Assembly (NCBI GenBank): GCA_965539935.1
Contig: CBETVX010000019.1
Location: 1 to 52,224, forward strand
Source of the DNA: CBETVX01 sp965539935
GTDB lineage: Bacteria > Bacillota > Clostridia > Peptostreptococcales > Caminicellaceae
Length of the DNA: 52,224 bases
Direction of reading: 5' to 3'
Part shown: positions 25,234 through 34,325 of the stretch, piece after piece
Layout: the number at the start of each line of letters is the position of its first letter
Position numbering within the stretch: the stretch's first letter is position 1
The notes under the pieces: generated by a model
Seen by the model: only the letters and a program-made list of their open reading frames with translations
Databases searched by the model: none
What the model was told of the DNA's origin: nothing
Position numbers and translations under genes: made by a program

Positions 25234-26737
25234 ATCCCTTTTCATTATCATAAAAAGTATTTTTATTTTCCTATTCTATATTATAAAAGTTGTTTTTAGT
25301 ATTATATTTGCTATTTTTAGTAGCTTTTTCGCTATTTTAAGATTTATTAAAAATATTTTTGCTTCAGTTTTTGGATGGTTTCTTAATTTACTTAGATTTT
25401 CTATTACATTTAAAATAACCTTTGTATATGGTATGATTATAGCTTTACTATTATTTTTAACCAGTAGCGCCATTTTATTTGGTTTTAGATTTTATTTGTA
25501 TGAGGAAGCAAAAAAGGATGTAGTTAATCATTCCTCGATTTTAACGGATTATATAGATGAACAAAATACTATATCTCAAGCTAAAATATCAAAGTTAGCC
25601 CAAGACAATAATTTAATAGTAACTTTATTTGATGATAATAAAAAGCTTATTTATTCCACTAACGAAAACATGGCAAGTAATAGTTTGCCAAATCTTTTTT
25701 ATTCGCCTACTATAATTGGGCTAGGCAATAAAGAGGTAGTAACCTTTGTGAAAATAATCAATTTAAATAATGACTCTATTTTATACCTACAAATAACTAA
25801 AAATTTAGATAATGAAAATACTTATATCACTATTCTCATTACTATCCTCTTAATTGTTAATGGTCTAGGATTAATATTTATATTATTGATTGGGTCTAGT
25901 ATCAGTAAAAAAATGCTAAGGCCTGTTAGGGATATGACCAATACTGTAAAGGCTATAGATATAGATAATTTAGATACTAGATTAGATGTAAGTGGGTCCC
26001 ATGACGAACTAAAGGACCTTGCGGAAACCTTTAATTCTATGTTCGATAGAATTAAGGAGTCCTATGATAAACAAAATCAATTTGTATCCGATGCCTCCCA
26101 TGAACTTAGGACACCCATATCGGTTATACAAGGATATGCCAATCTCCTTGATCGTTGGGGAAAGGAAAATCCAGAGGTTATGGAAGAATCAATTGAGGCT
26201 ATAAAAAGCGAGTCAGAAAATATGAAACATCTAATTGAAAAACTATTATTTTTAGCTAGACGGGATAAAAATCTTATAAAACTAGAAAAAGAAACCTTCA
26301 GTGTAAATGATTTAATCCTTGAAATTGTAAAGGAAACTAAATTAATCGACTTTTCCCATGAAATTATTAGTGATATTGAGGATGATGTATTTTTTTATGG
26401 AGATTATAAATCTATTAAGCAGGCAATTAGAATTTTAGTGGATAATAGTGTTAAGTTTACCCCTGTGGATGGAACTATTAAAGTATCTAGTTCATGTAGT
26501 AATAAATTTATATTTATTTCTGTAGAAGATACAGGTGTTGGAATTCCTGAAGAGGATATCCCTCGTATTTTCGATAGATTTTATAGATCTGATAAATCAA
26601 GGACTAAAGAAAGTGGTGGTCATGGCTTAGGTCTATCTATAGCTAAATGGATTGTAGATGCCCATAATGGTAAAATAAATGTTAAAAGTAAAGTAGGGAT
26701 TGGTACTAAAATAACTATTTCTCTACCTATTTCATAA
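25220..26737 (+). CDS. HAMP-domain sensor histidine kinase with hydrophobic N-terminal extension
   Basis: A 505-residue kinase. The usual layout begins near residue 60: first membrane segment (FKITFVYGMIIALLLFL), a ~110-residue extracytoplasmic loop, a second segment (TYITILITILLIVNGLGLIF), HAMP (about 230-285), H294 in SDASHELRTPIS, N-box LVDNSVKF near 407 and EDTGVGIPEEDIP near 437. Before this is an extra stretch of about 58 residues rich in Ile, Phe and Lys, forming one or two more hydrophobic segments. No alternative start codon lies between that stretch and the canonical membrane segment, so the extension seems real. The ATG overlaps the regulator gene by 14 bases and has a weak ribosome site. 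Confidence 0.92.
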   Translation: MNIIKSLFIIIKSIFIFLFYIIKVVFSIIFAIFSSFFAILRFIKNIFASVFGWFLNLLRFSITFKITFVYGMIIALLLFLTSSAILFGFRFYLYEEAKKDVVNHSSILTDYIDEQNTISQAKISKLAQDNNLIVTLFDDNKKLIYSTNENMASNSLPNLFYSPTIIGLGNKEVVTFVKIINLNNDSILYLQITKNLDNENTYITILITILLIVNGLGLIFILLIGSSISKKMLRPVRDMTNTVKAIDIDNLDTRLDVSGSHDELKDLAETFNSMFDRIKESYDKQNQFVSDASHELRTPISVIQGYANLLDRWGKENPEVMEESIEAIKSESENMKHLIEKLLFLARRDKNLIKLEKETFSVNDLILEIVKETKLIDFSHEIISDIEDDVFFYGDYKSIKQAIRILVDNSVKFTPVDGTIKVSSSCSNKFIFISVEDTGVGIPEEDIPRIFDRFYRSDKSRTKESGGHGLGLSIAKWIVDAHNGKINVKSKVGIGTKITISLPIS

Positions 26738-26826
26738 AAACCCTCTGTGTTCATTATCAAATAATTATTAATTTATATATGTTATACTAAATTTAGTTTG
26801 TTTTTCCATGGAGGTGAGCTTACTTT

Positions 26827-27246
26827 ATGAAAATTGCAATCATTGATGCTCAAGGGGCAGGTCTGGGAAGGACTATAATAAAAAGGCTTAGAAAAGAAAT
26901 TAATACAAATATTTATATATATGCTCTTGGAACAAACCCCATAGCTACTTCTAATATGATTAAGGAAGGAGCCGATGAAGGAATTACAGGGGAAGATGCT
27001 ATCCATAGCTTCTGTAAAACTACAAAAGTTGACTCTATCATAGGTCCTATAGGTATAATATGTAGTGGAGGAATAGATGGAGAAATAACTCCTTTAATAT
27101 CTCAAGCCATTTTTGAAATGGATTGCATAAAATATATAATTCCACTACAAAAACATGGTATTTATATACCTGGAACGACAACCCTTAGGATTAAGGAAAT
27201 ATTTGATGATATTATTAATGATATACTGAGAAGTATAAATAGCTAA
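26827..27246 (+). CDS. DUF3842 family protein
   Basis: A 139-residue soluble protein recognised as DUF3842 from its N-terminus (MKIAIIDAQGAGLGRTIIK) and GPIGIICSGGIDGEITP. The early Gly-rich turn resembles a nucleotide-binding loop, but no biochemical role is known to me. GGAGGTGA precedes the ATG at 26827. Monocistronic, ending in the hairpin at 27240-27264. Confidence 0.85.
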   Translation: MKIAIIDAQGAGLGRTIIKRLRKEINTNIYIYALGTNPIATSNMIKEGADEGITGEDAIHSFCKTTKVDSIIGPIGIICSGGIDGEITPLISQAIFEMDCIKYIIPLQKHGIYIPGTTTLRIKEIFDDIINDILRSINS

Positions 27247-27264
27247 GGTTTCGTACCTTAGCTA
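27240..27264. terminator. Bidirectional terminator
   Basis: A 9-bp perfect stem TAGCTAAGG/CCTTAGCTA with a 7-base loop, overlapping the DUF3842 stop and followed by TTTTATTTATT. It faces the convergent ECF gene. Confidence 0.75.
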
Positions 27265-27290
27265 TTTTATTTATTAAAATATTCCTATCC

Positions 27291-27815
27291 TTAATTTATT
27301 CCAGTAGTTCTTTTATTATCAATTGATTTAACTATTACAGGAATAAATGCCAATTGTAATACTATGCCCCATATGGCCTTTATAAATGCTGAAGCTAAGA
27401 AGATTTCAAATGTATAGGGCTTACCTCCCATGGTTAAGAGAAGATAGTTAGATGCTCCTGATACTACCCTACCTAAAACCATAGCAATTACTAAGGAAAT
27501 CACAATATGCATATCTTTATTCTTGTATAAATACCCTGTAATAAAGCCATAGGTTGCCAGCTCAAGGGCCATTGATACCCCTGTTGGATATATGGGTGGC
27601 ATACCCGTAAGTAAAGAATTAAGTAAAGGTGTAATAAAACCTACAAGGAGCCCATATCTTTCTCCCAAAATAAATCCACATAATAATACTGGAATATGCA
27701 TAGGTAAAAATACTGTTCCCGCCATTCCTGTTAAATGAAAAATGTAGGGAAATATTAATCCCAGTGAAAGAAAAAGTGAAGCCTTTGTTAGATTTTTAGT
27801 TTCTAAACCCATCAT
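27291..27815 (-). CDS. ECF transporter S component, substrate unknown
   Basis: A 174-residue membrane protein with five or six segments. FLPMHIPVLLCGFILGERYG, then GFITPLLNSLLTGMPPIYPT, is typical of substrate-binding S units of energy-coupling-factor vitamin transporters. The N-terminal KASLFLSLG segment fits the Ala-containing helix that docks to EcfT. No EcfA/EcfT genes are in the window, so a shared energising module elsewhere is likely. The ATG at 27815 follows AAGGAGGAAAACA. It is expressed behind its own leader (27828-27962), which looks like a ligand-responsive switch and may indicate the substrate. Confidence 0.85.
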   Translation of the reverse strand: MMGLETKNLTKASLFLSLGLIFPYIFHLTGMAGTVFLPMHIPVLLCGFILGERYGLLVGFITPLLNSLLTGMPPIYPTGVSMALELATYGFITGYLYKNKDMHIVISLVIAMVLGRVVSGASNYLLLTMGGKPYTFEIFLASAFIKAIWGIVLQLAFIPVIVKSIDNKRTTGIN

Positions 27816-27830
27816 TGTTTTCCTCCTTCA

Positions 27831-27925
27831 AAAAATAAAGAAGGCAAGACATAACAGTCCTACCTTCGTGGTAATATCAATCTTTAATTATTCATTTAAA
27901 TATCTTATAGGGTTTTCGTAACCCT
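27831..27925 (-). promoter_or_regulatory. Riboswitch-like leader of the ECF gene: twin ACGAA hairpins plus terminator
   Basis: In the minus-strand RNA, hairpin 1 (27909-27925) is AGGGTT-ACGAA-AACCCT and hairpin 2 (27860-27874) is TTACC-ACGAA-GGTAG; both have the same ACGAA loop. About 34 bases separate them. A terminator follows (stem 27840-27850 with 27857-27867, 11 bp with wobbles, then TTTATTTTTT), and its 5' arm shares bases with the 3' half of hairpin 2, so the two folds exclude each other. The ribosome site comes right after. This is the architecture of a transcriptional ON switch; the class is not identified. Guanidine-II switches also use two ACGR loops, but with tetraloops. Confidence 0.65.
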
Positions 27926-27933
27926 CATTCCAT

Positions 27934-27962
27934 ATATTAACATAATACATTTTTCATTTCAA
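27934..27962 (-). promoter_or_regulatory. Sigma-A promoter of the ECF gene leader
   Basis: On the minus strand TTGAAA (27957-27962) and TAATAT (27934-27939) are 17 bases apart. Transcription would begin near 27927, placing hairpin 1 at the extreme 5' end of the RNA. Confidence 0.7.
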
Positions 27963-27973
27963 TAGTATTCAGC

Positions 27974-28900
27974 CTAACAACTGAATTTATTCATTTTTTC
28001 TAAAGTCCTAATCATATTATAGAGCATTTTATTTACAGGAGTCTTTACACCATATTTTTCTCCTAACTCACATACTGTTCCTGCAAACATTTCAACCTCT
28101 GTCTTTCTTCCAGCTTCTATATCTTGATGCATAGATGTTTTCCCTTCTGGGGAAAGTTTCATCATTACATTAATAAATTCATCCATATCTTTATATTCAA
28201 GATTTATACCTAGCTTCTTTGATATCTCAATAACTTCACCCATTGCAGCTTTCATTATCTCAAGGCCCTCATAAGTATTTTGGAAAACCCCATAGGGAGC
28301 CTTTAATACCGCTGAAGGTTGATTAATACCTACATTAATCATAAATTTCCACCAGAGGGATCTCCTAATATTATCCGGTATTACATAGTCAATATTGGCT
28401 TTTTCAAATAAGCTCTTAACTGCCAATACTCTTTCTGTGAGATTATTATTTTCTTCTCCAAAGTATATCTTTCCTGTTGTGGAAAAACTAATATCTGTTC
28501 CTTCCCTAACTGCATCTATAGCTAAACACATACCATAGAGCATTTTATCCATACCATATTCCTGTCCTATTATTTCTTCACTGGATATCCCATTCATAAG
28601 GGATAATATAGTAGTATTTGGTCCTACATGTTTTCTCATATCCTTTATGGTCTGCTCTAGATTATGATATTTAACTGCAACTAATATTAAATCAGCAGGT
28701 TTTGTATCTTCCTCAGGAGAAATATAATCGAAATCATATCTTTCCCCATTAATATTAAAACCATGTTTTGTATATTTTTCTATTCTTTCTTCATTAGCTA
28801 TTACCTTTAGTGATATTGAATCAATGCCTTGAAGTTTACTGGTATAGGCTGCTCCAATAGCACCAAGGCCTATTACTGATACCCTTTTAATTTCCTTCAT
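27974..28900 (-). CDS. Ketopantoate reductase family protein (PanE/ApbA)
   Basis: A 308-residue NADPH-dependent reductase. N-terminal Rossmann motif VIGLGAIGAAY is at 9-19; the helical C-terminal domain has LWWKFMINVGINQPSAVL with the family Lys and Asn. PanE makes pantoate for CoA, but the family is broad and no panB/panC is nearby, so another 2-oxoacid may be the substrate. The ATG at 28900 follows TAGGGGGAA. Its stop lies just upstream of the ECF promoter. Confidence 0.85.
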   Translation of the reverse strand: MKEIKRVSVIGLGAIGAAYTSKLQGIDSISLKVIANEERIEKYTKHGFNINGERYDFDYISPEEDTKPADLILVAVKYHNLEQTIKDMRKHVGPNTTILSLMNGISSEEIIGQEYGMDKMLYGMCLAIDAVREGTDISFSTTGKIYFGEENNNLTERVLAVKSLFEKANIDYVIPDNIRRSLWWKFMINVGINQPSAVLKAPYGVFQNTYEGLEIMKAAMGEVIEISKKLGINLEYKDMDEFINVMMKLSPEGKTSMHQDIEAGRKTEVEMFAGTVCELGEKYGVKTPVNKMLYNMIRTLEKMNKFSC

Positions 28901-28964
28901 AAAGATTCCCCCTAATAATTTATCTATAAATAAATTATATAGGAAATCTTTACAAAAAACACCA

Positions 28965-29849
28965 TTATATTTCTTCTACAAGACTTTCAAAGCCTACGCC
29001 CTTACCCCATACAGATATAACAGGAAGTACATCCACGAATGCATTAGGATCTATATCAGCAATATATCTTTTTATAATCATTGATTCCCTTGGTGAACAT
29101 ATGGATACCATCTTAATTTTATTTTCATTGGTATATCCGCCCTTTATTTCATAGGAGCTTACACCTCTATTTATAGTATTCATTATAAAGTTTGTTATTT
29201 TTTCATTTTCTTCACTAATTATTTCTATCTTAACCTTCCTTGAGCCAAATCCAAATAGCATAGTGTCAACTGCCTTCTTCATAACTACTTGGGTTAGTAT
29301 TGCATAAAGAGCTATATTACGTTCAAATATAAAAGTTGAAGATATTATAACACTCACATCTATTACAAGTATAATCTGACTGATACTTATAAATGGAAAA
29401 AGCTTATAATGAAGTATTTTTCCTATGGTGTCTGATCCTCCTTGAGAAAATCCTCTTTTTAGAAGAATCCCACATCCTGCTCCACCGATTATTCCATAGT
29501 ATATAGAAGCTAGCATTAGATCATTTTCTACAAAAACTATACCTAGTTCATCAAAATATATAAGCACTAAAGGAAATATTGTAGAAAATACTATGATTTT
29601 AAAGCCTTCTCTTTTCCCCATAATTATAAAAGTACTTATAAGTATAAGCAATGATTGTGCATAATAGGCATAGGTATATTTTATATTAAATACCTTGTCT
29701 ATCATTATAGATAAACCTGTTATTCCTCCAGTAATAATTCCACTAGGCTTTAGTATTGCCGTAATAGCAAAAGCCAATAATACGCTTCCCATACCCATAA
29801 ATAAAAGATCAAGTGTTAGTTTTTTATAATCAAATTTCTTTCTTTGCAT
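28965..29849 (-). CDS. YitT family membrane protein (DUF161/DUF2179)
   Basis: A 294-residue protein: five or six N-terminal membrane segments (DUF161; ILKPSGIITGGITGLSIMID and GFSQGGSDTIGKILHYK) and a cytoplasmic C-terminal DUF2179 domain (about 210-290). The function of YitT proteins is not established. The ATG at 29849 is 8 bases after GAGGGG; the in-frame GTG at 29858 lies inside that site. Confidence 0.9.
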   Translation of the reverse strand: MQRKKFDYKKLTLDLLFMGMGSVLLAFAITAILKPSGIITGGITGLSIMIDKVFNIKYTYAYYAQSLLILISTFIIMGKREGFKIIVFSTIFPLVLIYFDELGIVFVENDLMLASIYYGIIGGAGCGILLKRGFSQGGSDTIGKILHYKLFPFISISQIILVIDVSVIISSTFIFERNIALYAILTQVVMKKAVDTMLFGFGSRKVKIEIISEENEKITNFIMNTINRGVSSYEIKGGYTNENKIKMVSICSPRESMIIKRYIADIDPNAFVDVLPVISVWGKGVGFESLVEEI

Positions 29850-30002
29850 TAAAATCACCCCTCAAAAATAGTTTTACTGTAATAGTATAACTATAAAATA
29901 TATATAATGATAGATATATTTATTAATATTTTGTTAATATAAGATAACAATTTTATTACAATTCAGCGTATATTAATAAAATTACAAAAATAAAAAAATC
30001 CC

Positions 30003-30365
30003 CTATATTTTTAGAGAATTTATTATATAGTATTTATATATCCATATGCCATGCATACTAAATACAATTAACTGAATGAACAGAAGGAATTTTAATATTA
30101 AATCATATTTTATTCTTCTTGGACATTTATCCTCCACATATTTAAGTAATAACAGGGGGATAATGGCCATAATAATCCTTATCTGAAGTCCTATATACAT
30201 AGGCAAGTTAAATAACCCTTTCATTAAATAATTGGCTTCCTCTATTACCCCAAGTATATTTACTCCTACATATGTAATTATATAATCTTCTATCATGGCA
30301 ATAAACAATATAAAAAGCAAAGTATTATTAGCTATTTTAGGGACATAAGAAATACTTTCCTTCAT
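30003..30365 (-). CDS. Small membrane protein, DUF5658-like
   Basis: A 120-residue protein with three membrane segments (about 11-34, 57-74 and 92-112). The pattern of an early Asp/Glu in the first segment, then Gly, then EEANYLMKG loosely matches DUF5658 proteins, which have EANPLM there; here the Pro is Tyr. The ATG at 30365 is 9 bases after AAGG; a TTG at 30383 is upstream of that site. Function unknown. Confidence 0.6.
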   Translation of the reverse strand: MKESISYVPKIANNTLLFILFIAMIEDYIITYVGVNILGVIEEANYLMKGLFNLPMYIGLQIRIIMAIIPLLLLKYVEDKCPRRIKYDLILKFLLFIQLIVFSMHGIWIYKYYIINSLKI

Positions 30366-30431
30366 AACACCAATCCTTGTCAATAATTTATACCTCTATT
30401 ATTAACAATGATTAAGTATATTTATTCAGTA

Positions 30432-31007
30432 TTAATTTGTTTTGCAAATTATAATATAAAAGCTATTACCTATATAATCTACTTTATCTATATTAAATCC
30501 ATTACTCACTAGCACTTCTTTAACATAATCCTCTTCTATCCTTTTGTGTATAGGTGGTCCATATTCTTCCTCTACTTTATTCCAATCAAGTATTACTAAC
30601 CTTCCTTGATTATTTAGTATTCTTCTACATTCTTTCAAGAATTCTTCAGGTGTTTGTAGCTCATGAAAAACTGTAGATGTAAAAACCATATTCACAGAGT
30701 TTTTTTTAATTTTAAAATTGTTTTCATTAGAATGAATTATTTCAACATTATCTAAATTTTCTTCTTTTACTCTCAGCTTAGTTTCCTCTAGCATTTCTAA
30801 ACTAATATCTATGGCATATACTTTTCCCTTATCCCCTACAACTTTAGCCATGGGAATAGTAAAGTAGCCTATCCCACATCCTACATCTGCAATATAATCT
30901 CCATCAAATATTCCTATCTTATTAATTACCTCTTTAGGTGGCAAGACTTTTCTTCTTAATGGATTATCTAATTTATGTTTATTTTTTGCTTTGAATTTCT
31001 TTGGCAT
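30432..31007 (-). CDS. Class I SAM-dependent methyltransferase
   Basis: A 191-residue methyltransferase of the Methyltransf_11/25 group. The SAM-binding motif I is VADVGCGIGYFTIP, with the acidic residue after strand 2 in VYAIDISLEMLE and motif III in NMVFTSTVFHELQ. The N-terminus is strongly basic (FKAKNKHKLDNPLRRK). The substrate is unknown. The ATG at 31007 follows AAGGAGG. It is divergent from the hydroxyacid dehydrogenase gene across a 103-base promoter region. Confidence 0.9.
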   Translation of the reverse strand: MPKKFKAKNKHKLDNPLRRKVLPPKEVINKIGIFDGDYIADVGCGIGYFTIPMAKVVGDKGKVYAIDISLEMLEETKLRVKEENLDNVEIIHSNENNFKIKKNSVNMVFTSTVFHELQTPEEFLKECRRILNNQGRLVILDWNKVEEEYGPPIHKRIEEDYVKEVLVSNGFNIDKVDYIGNSFYIIICKTN

Positions 31008-31110
31008 ATGTTACCTCCTTAATATTTTAGTCATTTCCCTTTTAGAAGGAAATTAAAAATAAATGTAGAATTTCTTATTACTAATATATAGTTTATAAGG
31101 AGGTTTTTCA

Positions 31111-32070
31111 ATGAATATTGTTATGTTAGAACCCCTAGGGGTAAGTGAAGATGTCATAGGTAGACTTTCTAAACAATTTACAGATAATGGTCATAATTTT
31201 GACCCTTGTTTTGAAAAAATAAGTGATAAGGAAGCCTTAATTAAAAAGGCTTCTACTGCCGATGTCCTTATTATTGCCAATTCTCCTCTAGATGGTGATG
31301 TTATAAGGGCTTGTCCTAATTTAAAAATGATTTCTGTTGCCTTCACAGGTGTAGACCACATTGACATTGAAGCCTGTAAAGAAAAGGGAATACTTATCTC
31401 CAATGCAGCAGGTTACTGTACAGATGCTGTTGCAGAGCTTACCTTTGGACTTATACTTAATGTCCTTCGTAATATAAATGATTGTGATACTGCCACAAGG
31501 GAAGGCAGAACAAAAAATGGATTAGTTGGAAATGAATTATTTAATAAAACTGTAGGCATAATAGGTACCGGAGCTATAGGAATAAAGGTTGCAAAAGTGG
31601 CTAAAGCCTTTGACTGCAAGGTTTTAGGATATTCTAGAACCCAAAGACAAGAAGCTATCGAAGCCGGTGTTAAATATGTTGACCTTGATACCTTACTTAA
31701 AGAAAGCGATGTAGTTACTATCCACACACCCCTTACAAAGGAAACTAAAGGACTTATAAATAAAGAAAAGATAGCCCTCATGAAGCCCTCTAGTATATTA
31801 ATAAATGTGGCTAGGGGTCCAGTGGTAGATAGTGAAGCTTTAGCCCATGCCCTTAATAATGGAGTCATTGCCGGTGCAGGTATTGATGTTTATGAAATGG
31901 AGCCTCCCATACCTAATGATCATCCATTACTAAATTCTAAAAATACTGTAGTAACTCCCCACGTAGCCTTTGCTACTTATGAGTCTATTGAAAGAAGAGC
32001 ATCCATAACCTTTGATAATATAACAGCATGGATGAATAATAAACCTCAAAATGTTATGCTAAAACCATAA
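31111..32070 (+). CDS. D-2-hydroxyacid dehydrogenase, NAD-dependent
   Basis: A 319-residue enzyme of the SerA/LdhA/hydroxypyruvate reductase family. The NAD motif GTGAIG is at 152-157. The catalytic triad is visible as R near 235 (NVARGPVVD), E near 264 (DVYEMEPP) and H near 284 (TPHVAF). The ACT regulatory domain of full SerA is absent, so glycerate/hydroxypyruvate or another 2-ketoacid is possible. A TAAGGAGG site precedes the ATG. Single gene with its own terminator. Confidence 0.93.
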   Translation: MNIVMLEPLGVSEDVIGRLSKQFTDNGHNFDPCFEKISDKEALIKKASTADVLIIANSPLDGDVIRACPNLKMISVAFTGVDHIDIEACKEKGILISNAAGYCTDAVAELTFGLILNVLRNINDCDTATREGRTKNGLVGNELFNKTVGIIGTGAIGIKVAKVAKAFDCKVLGYSRTQRQEAIEAGVKYVDLDTLLKESDVVTIHTPLTKETKGLINKEKIALMKPSSILINVARGPVVDSEALAHALNNGVIAGAGIDVYEMEPPIPNDHPLLNSKNTVVTPHVAFATYESIERRASITFDNITAWMNNKPQNVMLKP

Positions 32071-32097
32071 TTAATTCAACATCTATCTCAATGAATT

Positions 32098-32131
32098 AAA
32101 ACCCTTTTGAATATAATTTCAAAAGGGTTTT
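32098..32131. terminator. Bidirectional terminator
   Basis: A 13-bp perfect stem AAAACCCTTTTGA/TCAAAAGGGTTTT with an 8-base loop between convergent genes, with T's on both exits. Confidence 0.9.
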
Positions 32132-32136
32132 TATAC

Positions 32137-33081
32137 TTAAATAAAATAACCAACTATGAAAATGAATAGGTAAGATACTGAAATCATTAAGAAATTCATA
32201 ACCGATAAACTAAATGTATCTTTTTTAGTGTGTTTTTTATAAAATATATCTATATTCTTTTTCACTGGAATAAGTGTAAGTAATAAAACTATAGCATATA
32301 TAGGCAGTATATTAAGAACAATAAGTAAAATTAAATTAACATAAACTATAAAATATAATATCTTGAATATGGTCAATGCCTTTCTTTTACCCAGGTATAC
32401 CGGAAGTGTATATCTATTATTTTCAATATCATCTTCTATATCACAAATATTATTGGCAAGCATTATATTAGCTATACCCACTATAGTTGGTATGGATATT
32501 AAAAATATATACAATATTTCTACTAAGTTGAGATTTATACTTAATATATCTTCCCTATATATAAAAGAAATTATTCCTAAATCATAAACATGTACATAGG
32601 TAGATACAAATATAATTATAAAACCCATGAAAAATCCTGAAAATATTTCTCCTAGGGGTGTTCTTGATATAGGTATTGGCCCAAAGGAATATAATATCCC
32701 AATTGCAAAGGATATAATCCCTAAGATTAGTATAACAATGTCTGTATTTATGAATAATATTATACCAAATAATATTGCTATGGCTAGTAGCATAAATATT
32801 ATAAATATTACTGTATTTTCTTTGAGATTATAATTAACAATGGCATTATGTTCTTCGTAATTATATCCTTCTTTTTTATTAGCCCTTTTATAGTCATAAT
32901 AGTTATTGATTGCTGTGGTAACCATATCAAAGGCTAATACTGAAATAAATAGAATAAAAAAGTTTTGAATTTTAAATGTGTTAAATCTATAAAGGGCATA
33001 GATGGTTCCAATTAAGAAAGGAACCATACTAGCCACCTTTGTTTGAATCTCTACTAATTTAAGAAAACTTTTGATTGACAC
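32137..33081 (-). CDS. UbiA/MenA-family prenyltransferase
   Basis: A 314-residue integral membrane protein with eight or nine segments. The first polyprenyl-diphosphate/Mg site is NNYYDYKRANKKEG (59-72), a degenerate form of NDxxDxxxD in which the leading ND is NN; the second is CDIEDDIENNR near 212. MenA attaches a prenyl chain to dihydroxynaphthoate, but no other quinone gene is present. Start GTG at 33081, 7 bases after GGGGG. It follows the M29 aminopeptidase gene by 14 bases, so they form an operon. Confidence 0.85.
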   Translation of the reverse strand: MSIKSFLKLVEIQTKVASMVPFLIGTIYALYRFNTFKIQNFFILFISVLAFDMVTTAINNYYDYKRANKKEGYNYEEHNAIVNYNLKENTVIFIIFMLLAIAILFGIILFINTDIVILILGIISFAIGILYSFGPIPISRTPLGEIFSGFFMGFIIIFVSTYVHVYDLGIISFIYREDILSINLNLVEILYIFLISIPTIVGIANIMLANNICDIEDDIENNRYTLPVYLGKRKALTIFKILYFIVYVNLILLIVLNILPIYAIVLLLTLIPVKKNIDIFYKKHTKKDTFSLSVMNFLMISVSYLFIFIVGYFI

Positions 33082-33095
33082 CTGTATTCCCCCAA

Positions 33096-34325
33096 CTAAA
33101 AGGCAAAATTTCCATCTTTAAACACTTGAATTTCTTTACCATCTTTAGTAATCCCACGGATATTAAGGTCTTTAGTTCCTATCATAAAATCCTCATGAAC
33201 TAAAGAATCATTTACTCCTAATTTTTCTAATTCTTCTTCCTTCATATCTTCTCCACCTTTAATGCATACTGGATATGCCTTTCCTATTGCTAAATGGCAG
33301 GAAGCATTTTCGTCAAATAATGTATTATAAAACAATATTTTGGTATTTGAAATAGGTGAATCATAGGGCACTAGGGCAACTTCTCCAAGATAGTGGGAAC
33401 CTTCATCGGTTTCAATAAGTGTCTTTAAGGTATCATATCCTTTTTCAGCACTGAACTCAATTATTTTTCCATCCTTAAAGGTAAGTGAAAAATCCTCTAT
33501 CAAGTTGCCATTATAATTAAGGGGCATTGAGCTCACTACTTTACCATTTACCCCTGTCTTTTTAGGCAATGTAAATATTTCTTCCGTAGGCATATTAGCT
33601 ATAAATTCTACTCCTTCAGGAGTTAGTTCCGAACCACCAAGCCATATATGTTCTTCTGGAAGTTCTATCTTAAGGTCTGTTCCAATAGAATTAGTATAAT
33701 GTAGATATTTAAACTGATTTGAATTCATAAAATCTAAGCTCTTTTTTAAATTTTCTTTATGCTCTTCCCAAGCGGCCACAGGGTCTTCCTTATCTACCCT
33801 TACTGTTTTAAATATAGTTTCCCAGAGTTTTTCTACTGCTTCATTATCACTTAAATCAGGGAAAACCTTCTTAGCCCAAGCCACGGTAGGAATAGATACA
33901 ACTAACCAAGAATTTTTATTGGCCATAAGTTTCTCCCTAAACTCCTTTAGTGCTATGCTTCTTGATTTTTGTGCCTTAGCCATTCTTTTAGGATCTACAT
34001 TTTTCATGATTTCTGGATCTGAAGCAGCTATACTTATAAATGCAGCTCCTTTACGTGCATTACTTATGTACAACTCTTTTTCCCACTGTGAAAATTCTTC
34101 AAAGACCTCCTCAGGTGCATTCATATATCTAATTTTTGAAAATAATTCATCTTTCCAATGTATAACAACATCCTTAGCTCCTTCTTTATAAGCCTTCTCG
34201 GCTATCATTCTTGTAAACTCAGCACATTCTATAGGTGAAGTTATAACTAAAATCTGTTCTTTTTGAAGATTAACTCCTGTTTTGACCACTAATTGGGCGT
34301 ATTTTTTTAGCATTTCTTTATCCAT
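33096..34325 (-). CDS. M29-family aminopeptidase
   Basis: A 409-residue metallo-aminopeptidase of the AmpS/AmpT family, cytosolic, two divalent metals. Family motifs are EEHIWLGGSELTPEGVEF, FYNTLFDENASCHLAIGKAY and SLVHEDFMIGTKDLNI, which carry the expected Glu, His and Asp ligands. The ATG at 34325 is 8 bases after AAAGG; GTG 34334 and ATG 34331 overlap the ribosome site. Operon with the downstream prenyltransferase. Confidence 0.94.
   Translation of the reverse strand: MDKEMLKKYAQLVVKTGVNLQKEQILVITSPIECAEFTRMIAEKAYKEGAKDVVIHWKDELFSKIRYMNAPEEVFEEFSQWEKELYISNARKGAAFISIAASDPEIMKNVDPKRMAKAQKSRSIALKEFREKLMANKNSWLVVSIPTVAWAKKVFPDLSDNEAVEKLWETIFKTVRVDKEDPVAAWEEHKENLKKSLDFMNSNQFKYLHYTNSIGTDLKIELPEEHIWLGGSELTPEGVEFIANMPTEEIFTLPKKTGVNGKVVSSMPLNYNGNLIEDFSLTFKDGKIIEFSAEKGYDTLKTLIETDEGSHYLGEVALVPYDSPISNTKILFYNTLFDENASCHLAIGKAYPVCIKGGEDMKEEELEKLGVNDSLVHEDFMIGTKDLNIRGITKDGKEIQVFKDGNFAF

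Noticed and set aside
27831..27925. TPP, preQ1, THF or cobalamin riboswitch upstream of the ECF gene
   Set aside because: None of the conserved core sequences I know for these classes can be found; only the twin ACGAA hairpins and terminator are present.
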